From contig JAQIWT010001014.1 of NCBI GenBank assembly GCA_034696485.1, positions 1 to 13,082 of the forward strand: DNA of 13,082 bases, in the 5' to 3' direction. Below, piece by piece: positions 1 to 7,556 of the stretch (the first letter of the stretch is position 1; the number at the start of each line of letters is the position of its first letter). Source of the DNA: Isohypsibius dastychi (taxonomy: Eukaryota; Tardigrada; Eutardigrada; Parachela; Isohypsibiidae). The position numbers were made by a program, and so were the translations under genes. The notes below the pieces were generated by a model. The model ran no database searches. It saw only the letters and a program-made list of their open reading frames with translations, and was not told the DNA's origin.

Positions 1-26
1 TAAAAAGGTTTTGAAAAAGGTTTTTT
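1..26. repeat. Short imperfect tandem repeat
   Basis: Two adjacent copies of an AAAAAGGTTTT unit (3-13 and 14-25), with a partial third (GAAGGTTTT) near 53-61. Simple AT-rich sequence with no function evident. Confidence 0.5.
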
Positions 27-65
27 GCGTGAAGGAAAATGCTCGGTTTGGGTGAAGGTTTTATA

Positions 66-95
66 TGTCCCCCCCCCTTGGGGGGGGGGGGGACA
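66..95. repeat. Perfect C9/G13 hairpin
   Basis: Nine C (69-77), TT (78-79), then thirteen G (80-92), flanked by TGT and ACA that extend the pairing. It would form a very stable stem with a minimal loop in DNA or RNA, and the G run could contribute to a G-quadruplex. It lies just downstream of the KSR stop codon. Exact run lengths may be unreliable because such tracts are hard to sequence. Confidence 0.8.
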
Positions 96-199
96 AAAAG
101 ACCCAAAAAATATCCAACAGAACCAATACAAAATACCAAGAAAAAACGGCTATCATCACCTTTTCGGATGAAATCACAATCATCATTAGTAAAATTTCT

Positions 200-1741
200 C
201 TAGTAGTAAATAGTCTCTTTGGGAAAGTTTGCGTTACCATGAACCGGATGGCTAGGGCTTCTCGCGAGGCTCTTTTTAGGAACTCTTTCAAGTAAAGTAA
301 AAATTTCAGCAAACTCCTTGCGAGCCGGAATCTTCGGAGACCAACAAAGACTGATCAATTCGGCCAACTCTTTAGCAGCCGCTTCCTCCAGAGTCGGCGA
401 CAGTAGCGTATGGGCCGATCGCATAACTGGAGTCCGTGGAATCGTCGGATCGTTGTGCGAAGGCAAGACTGACTTCTTATAATTCCGCGACTTGAATATC
501 CGCAATAACGGATGCTCACCGGAAGCAATCAAGTATAAAGCAGATTCCAAGCACTCTGTGAACGAGACCAATGATCATTGCGATCAGAAAATATTATATT
601 GTTGTCTTACCAGGCAGATTTGGATCCGGTGGTCTAGCCAGTCGATTGGCTTGTGACATTACCGGAGTTTGTGGAGCGCTCGGCGTTATCGGGGTTTCCA
701 ATCCTCCGGCACCTGGTGTCACGAGCTCACCACCTGTTTGGATCTGATAAAGCCGCTGAGCGTTATTGGCCGAATACAACAACGGAAACGTCCCGGTGCA
801 TAACTCGTAAAGAATCGTTCCAAACGAATAAACGTCCGAAAACAAAGTAAACGGAACCGGCGTATGTGGATCTGGTGATTCACGATTAGCAATGAACGCT
901 GCTTTCTGCTGCCGAGGGGTTTGCAAGTGACGACAAATCTCCGGCGCAAGATAACTCAACCAATTTTTCGGAAACCACAAAAAATCATCTGACCTGCAAA
1001 ATAAAATCATCAGACAGTTCGCCAAATAAAAATATTCTGTAACCTCACCGTCCATGCTGGAACATTTTACTAACGCTGAACAATCCATAGTCAGTAATAA
1101 AACACTTCTCGTGAGTAACAAATATGTTCTGCGATTTGAGGTCCTTATGAACAATTCCTCGTCGATGAAGATATCCCATTCCCTGGCAAATCTGGCTTGA
1201 GATGATCAAAAGACGATTGAGTTGAGTTTTGTAAGGCGCCGTCACTAAATACACACGGTGAATTACTCTGATTGTAACGTTGAATATTCAGCAAGAAGCG
1301 ATGCTCACGAGACTTAGATCGATTGTCATGAATCAGGTCATGAAGAGTTATCGAGTGCGATCCACCTGGTCCCGCTCCAACCGGCAATCCACGTGACAAT
1401 AGGCTTGTAATTATAATTTGCTGATGCTGTTTGTCCTCAGATCGCGTGCATGCTCCCATGAATAGCACCAAATTATCATGCCGGGTTTTTCTCAAGTTTG
1501 CCAGCTATTACACAAGAAATGGTCAAGCCTAGGAAACTCGTTCAAAAAAATGTTTTCTTACATCGAGCTTGAAGGCTTCGTGGAGTTCTTCTGCGTCGTT
1601 GTACAGGTAATCACTGTTCAAAACTTTTATAGCGACATCTCCATGCCATTTGCCTCGATAAACTTGTCCAAAAGTGCCTTGTCCCAGTTTTTCTCCAAAC
1701 ATCAACTCTTTGTACGGGATACTCAATTCTCGCAGGTACAG
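200..1741 (-). other. ksr: KSR exons 12-16: pseudokinase domain
   Basis: The glycine loop GQGTFGQV starts at residue 1095. VAIK has its lysine at 1114, where mammalian KSR has arginine. A RAF-like RKTR stands at 1140-1143, ahead of the hydrophobic LFMGAC strand. The catalytic loop HKDLKSQN is at 1233-1240, so the HRD arginine is a lysine. The metal-binding motif is DYG (1252-1254), followed by GLFSVS as in KSR. APE is at 1282-1284, and the C-lobe SDVYSFGTILYEL is normal. Between the alphaG-like QIQTG (1349-1353) and the alphaH-like LAELISLCW lies about 100 residues of Pro/Ser-rich sequence where vertebrate KSR has about 13. The protein ends 25-30 residues beyond the domain. Probably ATP-binding, with weak or no catalysis; this is inferred from the family. 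Confidence 0.92.
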
Positions 1742-4700
1742 CTGTTAAACAACCATAACTTGAAGCAAGTTTAAACAATAAGCAACTCATGAAGTGACGT
1801 ACGCTCTGCTGGCGTCGCCAGGGAATAGGTTCCGATAACTGATCAGAGTTTTCACCAGAAAAACTCGGCTCATTGTCATCTTCGATATCAACAGATGACG
1901 AGGCTTTGACCACAAGCACAGCTGGTGTCTTCTCAACGGGGATATCCAGTTCATCTTGCGGCTCCAACAAGGAATAACGACGACCAACAACTTGTTTTCC
2001 ATCAGAGCTTTTATCACTTCCAGATACTAAAACTGTGGGAAACGTCCTCGGCATGACGGCTGGAAATTCATCGAGGGCTTCGGATTGCTCAGCATCTTCT
2101 TCTTCGTTCCCGCCTGAAAAAAGCATGTCAGTGTTTAATTTTCTCACCTTGTCGATGATAGCCAGATTTATGCATACCTCCATGGTGTTCAACACCCTGC
2201 ATCGAATCACCACTTTTCGACTTCCGGCGGGTGAAAACAGGAGTACGTGGCATTCCCGAATTTTCCGCCAAGCTTCTTCCACTTTCATCACGAGGTATTG
2301 GCCAGTGGAAATGGGACTTGAACTGATCTTTGACCGTGCGCATGAAGGAGCGATAAGTTCTACCAGGATGGGCAAAACTGCTCACGGCCAGTGGAGACAT
2401 TGGCGGTCCGGTGGATCCGGAACGGCTAAAATTTCCAGGAGAGGGCGGAACTGACTGACCACTTGATCCATAGCTGCTGCTTGGGGCGCTGAGCGAGTCC
2501 TATAAAAAACGAAACTCGCAATGAAGTTCATGACTCATTAGCTTAAACCCTAAATAATTTCAAGAAGAACGATTAAAATCAAAAAGCTTTCTCCGTTTGC
2601 GTTGAGAAACACCAAGAGTATAGCGTCTCTTACCATGGAGTTGTGTGCGGGTGACTGAGGATCCACTCCCGAAGACGTAGATCCGGTGCGGCGTTTCGAG
2701 TTGTCAATACGCGGTTGGATAGAAGGGTCCGAAAAGATGCGCGTTTCTCGCTGGGGAACCGGCTTCTTACTGACTTCAAGTTCGTCCTTCTTCTTAGGGG
2801 TAACGGTTGGCCGACGTTTCCGATGATCTCGAGGCAGACTGAAACTTCCACTGAATCTTCGAGATATGGGTGAACGCACTTCAGGAGGCGCAATCGCCTT
2901 CGGAGATTTCGCAGCAGAATCACCGTGAACTCCTACAACAGAAATAACACATTGAGACTCAAATAGCGCGACTATTCCGCGAAGACATTCCATACCTTCC
3001 AAGACATTTCCGATCGAATGTGACCTTTGCTTATATGCCGCGGGATGTTGAAGATGCTCATCTTTAGTGTCTGCAGGTGGCGACATTTTTGACGTGAACA
3101 TTTTAAAGGTGGTTCTCCATGGAGATTTGGGTGTGGCGACCTCTGGTGACTTGGAACTGGCAGTTGAATGACGCGGTTGCTTGTGGCGCTCGAAATCGCG
3201 CAGCTCTGCCAGTTCAGATTGACGTCGCTTGTACTCATTGGAATATGGTTGGAGTGTCTCGTCATCGTCTTCAACCTAAACAGAAATCAAGAGTTACGAA
3301 CCGGAAGAGTCAATTTCAACACCATGAACTCACCTGAACTTCCGGCTCCGCGGATTTGCCAGGCTTTCCTGCCGAACCCGATGGATGGATACTTTTGTAG
3401 TACTCCTGTACTAGGCCATCCGGTAGTCCACAGCTTGGTGGCGCACTGTCAGCACATCCGGTAGCATGGCAGCGGAACTTGCAGTGACGACATTTCCTTC
3501 CTAATCCACGAAGACTCTTCTCGCAGTAAGTGCAATGACTCAGCGTAATGAAGAAATGGTTTTTGAAGACGTGATGAATGGAATGATGCATTCTGCGAGT
3601 GCTCAAAATTTGCTGCTTGTCCGTCTGATGCGTGGATGAATGAGACGAGGACGGCATGCTATCGGTATCTATAAGGGGCCAGAAAATTAGTCCACTTCCG
3701 AGAAAGCGTCATACAGTCCACTTACTAAATTCAGATGCTGGGGCCAGGGTTCCAACTCCTTCGTCCGAGCTAAGTCGAGTTCTCAGTGAAGATTCCAGCG
3801 AGGTACTCTTTGTGAACTTCAGAAGTTCCTTCCGATGAGCGGGTGTGGTTGGCTGCAGCTTCACAGGAACTGCGAGTTTGACGTTATTCCCTGTAAGGAG
3901 CAAAGACGGCGTCGAAGAAGAGGAACGGATGTTGGGAGTGGAGTCCGTGTTTATCGAAGAGAAGACATGCGCATCTTGAGCTGTCAAGTGGAGTCGTCTA
4001 AAGTTTTAAATAATGTTTACTCTAGGAAAGATAGTGCAGCAGAATGACAAACCTGAGCGTTCCAGGACTAGAATCATACTGCTGGACAAGTTGAAGAAGA
4101 TTGTTAGCCGAAGGGAAAACTGAGTTGGCACAAGACGAGGAGGCGGAAGGTAGATCAGCATAGGTCGATCCCATATCTTCATCACCTGTTGTTGTCGCGG
4201 TAGATACAGACGAGATGACCGACGATTGCGAGGTCAAACGGTTTGGAGTCCCGCCTCCCCGCTCCATCATTGCAGTGGAATGTATGGACTGATTGTTCTG
4301 GTTAAGATAGTTATCTTCGGAAGAAAACGAGGAAAGCATCGAGGGGAGTCGTTGGTCGCGACTCGATACCAAATACTTCCGATCCGAATGTACCTGAGAT
4401 AAATAAATAAATAAATCATGCATTACAGTTGTTTGAAATTAAATCATGGACAAGAATCCAGAATTTTAAACGCAACCGTAATACTTACAGAACAATAACC
4501 TTGAGGTACTTGGTAAGGAGGAGGCTGATTCGGCGTCGATAATCCAGGGGTGGGCCTTGTTCTCCAGCTATCCCAATACAGAGACTTGACTGACTCTTTC
4601 CTGACCAGGTTATTTGGCGGTGTTGCAGAGGAGGAAGTTGACGAGCCATTGATCGTAGATGTTTGAGAGTGATTGGAAGCTGAATGATAAACAATTCTTG

Positions 4701-5814
4701 TTGGATCCAAATTATAGAGCTCCTTCAACTCGTTATCCTCCGTCAACAGACGATCTAGGAAAATACCCATTGTCAAGCAACACAAGAAACAGTATTACTG
4801 TAGTTGAAACAGCCGCCCAAAGTTTCAGAAATCTCGTATTACCAGCATAATGAATCCAAACTTACCTGAATACATTCGCAAAAGCCGGCTTGCAGTAAGT
4901 AACCGGCGAACGTCTTCTCGAACGTGAAAGGGAAGTTTCCCTTTATCTTTTGCCGCAATAGCGGTATCAACTTTCAATCCTCCGCTGTCCTTGGAAGAAT
5001 CTTCCAAAGCCGAATCAGGTACAATCTGAACCGAATTCTCCATCGTTGTTGAAATACCAGTAGGGGAAGGACGAGGACAGGAACATCCCTGACTGGCTTG
5101 GATAATGACTGTTTTCAGTTTAGACTCTGCTATGGCAAGGAGTTCCTCAACATCAGCTACCAGCTCCATGACCGCCTAAATCGGCACGATTTTAGAAACG
5201 ACTCGAAACTTCCGGTGTAGTCAGAGATATTTCACCTTGATGCAAACTGGCTGAAGACCGACTATCTCCAACCACTGATCCAATCGTGGATGTCGGGAGA
5301 GCTCTTCGTGAAGCCTCAACTTGATTCGATCGACGACTGCAAGTTCCGAATCATTAGCCGAAGAAATCGGGAGTCTTTTGAGAGAAGCATCCAAATCATT
5401 ATTGAACCGGCGCTCACGTTGCGCAACAAACAAGTCCAGATCGGTTTCCAGACACTGAGACAAATTGAGATCGTTCGTGAGCTGCGCAAAATGCTTCTTT
5501 AATGCTTTTCGCATGGCCAGCTGCCGACCTATTCTCTGAACTAGTTTTCCCTGCAAACAACAAAATTATCAGCATACAATTCAAAATCCAGCAATGCTAT
5601 CAATTGCCCTTTCCGATTCTTATCGAAGTCATTTGCTTACCTCCAACATGCGAATTTCATCTTTAATAAGTTCACGGCTAGTTGAGCAATGTATTCGAAA
5701 TGCATCCAGCGACTGCGCGGAAGTGTCCACCAGACTTTGCACCTGCTTGCTCAGTTCCAATTTCCCACGAAGTAGTTCTTCGAACTGGAGTAATATCTCT
5801 AGGCGTTCGTTCAT
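200..5814 (-). CDS. ksr: Kinase suppressor of Ras (KSR), complete, 16 coding exons
   Basis: Pseudokinase scaffold that binds RAF and MEK at the membrane and promotes MEK phosphorylation. Exons in transcript order are 5814-5641, 5550-5236, 5175-4866, 4754-4489, 4393-4053, 3997-3726, 3668-3334, 3275-2996, 2932-2634, 2499-2178, 2113-1803, 1741-1562, 1504-1309, 1244-1049, 993-611 and 555-200 (stop TAG). Every junction is GT-AG and phase-consistent, giving 1511 residues. Order: CA1 (about 1-265), linker, C1 (592-639), linker, kinase (about 1084-1490). KSR rather than RAF is shown by CA1, the absence of a Ras-binding domain, the WHGDVAIK context and HKDLK. The start ATG at 5814 follows a likely acceptor (TTTTCAG) and has no in-frame upstream ATG. 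The protein is much longer than mammalian or fly KSR (roughly 900-1000 residues) because of Ser/Pro-rich linkers and insertions. No obvious FxFP ERK-docking motif was seen. The exon model is by eye and lacks transcript support. Confidence 0.93.
1803..3275 (-). other. ksr: KSR exons 8-11: basic and Ser-rich linker between C1 and kinase domain
   Basis: Residues about 672-1075 with no recognisable fold. Exon 8 starts with an acidic patch and a charged, possibly helical segment, then basic Ser/Pro-rich sequence. RSHS (755-758) and the RRKSKS region resemble basophilic kinase and 14-3-3 type sites, as known in mammalian KSR1, but lack the full RSxSxP consensus. Exon 11 has acidic, Ser-rich stretches and ends PWRRQQS, joining LYLREL of exon 12 just as vertebrate KSR runs SQTSVYLQEW into the kinase domain. 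For exon 10 the donor at 2176-2177 is preferred; the in-phase donor at 2146-2147 would leave a 34-bp intron. Confidence 0.8.
3334..3668 (-). other. ksr: KSR exon 7: atypical C1 zinc finger
   Basis: C1 domains are two-zinc modules; the atypical KSR type binds membranes and other proteins rather than phorbol ester. Ligands seen are H592, C605, C608, C619, C622, H627, C631 and C639, spaced H-x12-C-x2-C-x10-C-x2-C-x4-H-x3-C-x7-C. The short x10 spacer is the KSR/RAF signature. The H-x3-C spacing is one residue longer than the usual H-x2-C. All eight zinc ligands are present, so the fold is probably intact. The N-terminal flank is His/Ser-rich. Confidence 0.9.
3726..4754 (-). other. ksr: KSR exons 4-6: Ser/Thr/Pro-rich linker between CA1 and C1
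   Basis: Residues about 267-559, rich in Ser, Thr, Asn and Pro, with short proline runs (QPPPY) and several SP/TP dipeptides. No folded domain is visible, and it corresponds to the CA2-type proline-rich linker of the family. Exon 6 begins at acceptor TTTAG at 3998-3999. A closer downstream AG (ACAG at 3981-3984) would break the phase, so it was not used. The introns here are very short (55 and 57 bp on either side of exon 6). Confidence 0.75.
4400..4416. repeat. (TAAA)n microsatellite in KSR intron 4
   Basis: Four TAAA units inside the 95-bp intron 4394-4488. Read on the minus strand this is TTTA-rich sequence directly before the CTCAG acceptor, so it also serves as the T-rich tract of the splice site. 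Confidence 0.8.
4866..5814 (-). other. ksr: KSR exons 1-3: CA1 coiled-coil/SAM-like module
   Basis: Residues 1-266 form the N-terminal module found in KSR and not in RAF. In other species it binds membranes, CNK/HYP and BRAF. Exon 1 is a charged, leucine-rich helix; its end (KDEIRMLE) joins exon 2 (GKLVQRIGRQ) exactly where vertebrate KSR reads EIRTLEAKLVRYI. Near residues 146-155 the motif HPRLDQWLEI matches the SAM-like PRFSDWL segment. Exon 3 opens with a helix resembling the vertebrate LTLDALLEMNEAKVKETL segment. The final helix of the domain (about 247-265) is separated from it by a Ser/Pro-rich stretch at about 190-246 that the vertebrate proteins lack. Comparison is from remembered family sequence, not alignment. 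Confidence 0.85.
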
Positions 5815-5823
5815 TTTTCCGGG

Positions 5824-5993
5824 CTGAAAACAATGCTCTGATACGGAGATATCTGCAACCACAACAAAACTCAGACCGAGAAAAACAACATGTTTCTAAC
5901 CAAGTGATAAGAAGCTCCGTCAAAACAATAACACTCCGAATAACAACTATTGACAAGCTGATAAAAAGCGATACGCAATGTGGTATAACTTAC
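5824..5993 (-). other. Probable 5' UTR intron of KSR
   Basis: Acceptor TTGTTTTCAG sits nine bases before the start ATG. A strong donor, GTAAGT, lies upstream at 5993-5988. Together they define a 170-bp intron that would place a non-coding leader exon just above 5994. No in-frame ATG arises between the nearest upstream in-frame stop and the chosen start when the two are joined, so the start codon is unaffected. A second acceptor (GTTGCAG, near 5853) is a possible alternative. Confidence 0.5.
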
Positions 5994-6429
5994 ACGAGTT
6001 TACTTTTTACTCCCCAACAATACCACAAATAAAGATAACTATGGTGGCTTCGATAGCGGAGCTGATAGTTTCATAACATGCTATTCCAGACGGGAGCTGC
6101 TTAGCCTGCGTAAGATGAAATGATCCTGTCAGATAGGTAGCTCTCACATGCAGCCTGCTCATCCAGTCCGGCCAGGGACAACAGATGCAGTTTTAGTGTG
6201 AAGGGAAGATGCGCATTTACAAACAAACAATTGAGAAAACAATGGCAAAACGTCCTAGGTGTTGCTTCATCCAAATTCAGACATCAATAACTTATAATAG
6301 GTCCACGAAAACGAAGACCACGAAGTCATTTATGTTTCTCTACACGAAGGTAAAATCGATAATAAAGGTTATCTATCTGGATCATCGTCAGCAGAAGCAC
6401 ATAAGTTATCCATACAAGCCCATAATATT

Positions 6430-6454
6430 GCCACCCCCACCCCCCCCCCCCCCC
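6430..6454. repeat. Poly-C tract
   Basis: C-rich run ending in fifteen uninterrupted C (6440-6454), read as poly-G on the strand of both genes. It lies in the intergenic spacer and resembles the homopolymer near position 80 but lacks the complementary partner. Confidence 0.85.
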
Positions 6455-6737
6455 GCGTCACGAAGGGGTTCTATCTCATCGACGGAAACAGTTGACCCTA
6501 AAATGGCAGGGAACCCAGAGCTACCTCAGTAGCTTCCCTCCCAGCGGTGCCAGAATAAGGCATTCAGGACAATATCAAGATTCGACAATAGCTTTTTGCG
6601 TTTACAACTGCACTTACATTGCCGTAACAGGCGAACAAAATAAGCACTTGTCAGCTGTTCGTTTAAAATTCATGGATGCCGAAGTATCGGTAAGTACTAG
6701 GTACTGTGCAGTGTAACTCTGATTTATGTCACATTGT

Positions 6738-6743
6738 TTTAAT
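6738..6743 (-). terminator. Candidate poly(A) signal for Shroom
   Basis: Minus-strand ATTAAA, the commonest variant of the eukaryotic polyadenylation hexamer, about 215 bp after the Shroom stop codon. No AATAAA was seen on this strand within the spacer. No clear GU-rich downstream element was recognised, so this is tentative. Confidence 0.35.
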
Positions 6744-6956
6744 TAAAAGATAATTCTAACAGGCCTTGTGTTGTCTTTATGTCTGTACACCACCTCAGAT
6801 TCACAGTTTGGTCAAAGTAAAGATATCAGACAGCATAAGAGTGAAACCACAATGGGACATGGTCCGAAGAGACTCTAAAAAGGAACGTAAAAACATTGCC
6901 ACAGGCATAAACCATAACGCATATCACTATGAATGAGAGCCAAGGCAAAGACTTGG

Positions 6957-7556
6957 TCAAGCCAACGAACCGGTACTTTTCAACTGCAAACAAATCAGCT
7001 GCTCTTCTGCCGCCTTCAATTTATAATCCAGGTTCCGGTAGTCCTGAAGGAGATTCATTTTGTTGGTGAAGAAATCAAGGTAGTCCTCATAGTCTCTTTC
7101 TGTCATATATTTCTCAGACAGCAACTTCCGGAATGCATGCCGTCGTCGTTCAATACCGGTTTGAAGATAGCGGACATCTTCCGTTTGTGAGATCAATTTT
7201 GTCTTCTTCGCCTTTAGACTGGCCTGTAATCAGATATCATCATCGTGAACTCAAAGCGCAATTAACCGCTTCGGCCAAGAACTCACCAGTTCCTCTTTAT
7301 TCTCAGGCTGCACCAGCTCGATCGAGGAATCCACCATGGACAGGCGGTTCTTGATGTTTGTGCTCAACGCAATAATTTCTTCCGTTTCTTTGAGATGGTG
7401 AAGATATTTTTCAATAGTTGACTGGTCAGTCATTTCTTCTAATTTGGAACAGATATCGTCACCCGCTGCGTCATTCTCTTCTATTTCCCGCTGCATCTCA
7501 CTCAGTTCAGTTTTCAGCCAACAAATTTTTGCACTTAGTCGGGAGATCACTTCATT
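6957..7556 (-). other. shroom: Shroom ASD2 domain (two exons)
   Basis: The last 178 residues form the Apx/Shroom domain 2, a segmented coiled coil that binds the Rho kinase coiled coil. Family landmarks are visible in order: an acidic segment before GDDICSKL, the helix EKYLHHLKETEEIIALSTNIKNRL, the ERRRHAFRKLL helix, and EKYMTERDYEDYLDFF. The last matches the vertebrate NYLSEESLADYEHF region. A final Leu/Glu-rich helix ends EEQLICLQL. Length and position at the extreme C-terminus are as expected. The 63-bp intron (7224-7286) splits the domain in phase 0. Confidence 0.92.

Larger units (their letters stand above)
1..199 (-). other. 3' flank / partial 3' UTR of KSR
   Basis: Sequence downstream of the KSR stop codon. 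No minus-strand AATAAA or ATTAAA hexamer is present. The only candidate poly(A) signal is the weak variant TATAAA (plus-strand TTTATA, 60-65). The transcript may therefore continue past the window edge. Open frames here contain the homopolymer hairpin and are not genes. Confidence 0.5.
5994..6956. other. Intergenic spacer: KSR promoter / leader side and Shroom 3' UTR
   Basis: About 960 bp without a convincing coding exon. The lower part probably contains the KSR leader exon and promoter. The upper part should be the 3' UTR of the Shroom gene, whose stop is at 6957. Plus-strand open frames here pass through a poly-C run and show no family resemblance. AATAAA strings on the plus strand (near 6028 and 6361) are in the wrong orientation for either gene. 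No clear TATA box was identified. Confidence 0.5.

Noticed and set aside
418-520. Possible further 50-bp intron inside KSR exon 16 (GTGAGC to TCAG)
   Set aside because: In frame, but the acceptor lacks a pyrimidine tract and the span is shorter than every other intron here; coding through is simpler.
200-1741. Identification of the kinase as RAF
   Set aside because: RKTR and the C1 finger suggested RAF, but HKD, the GLFSVS activation segment, the N-terminal CA1 module and the absence of a Ras-binding domain identify KSR.
2114-2147. Alternative exon 10 donor CAAG|GTGAGA
   Set aside because: In phase and a good consensus, but the resulting intron would be 34 bp, below a plausible size for splicing.
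3981-3984. Acceptor ACAG for KSR exon 6
   Set aside because: It would break the frame from exon 5 (phase 2); the TTTAG acceptor 17 bases upstream keeps the frame.
6209-6532. Plus-strand open frame encoding a polyproline stretch
   Set aside because: The prolines come from a poly-C homopolymer, the rest has no family resemblance, and it lies in the spacer between two well-supported genes.
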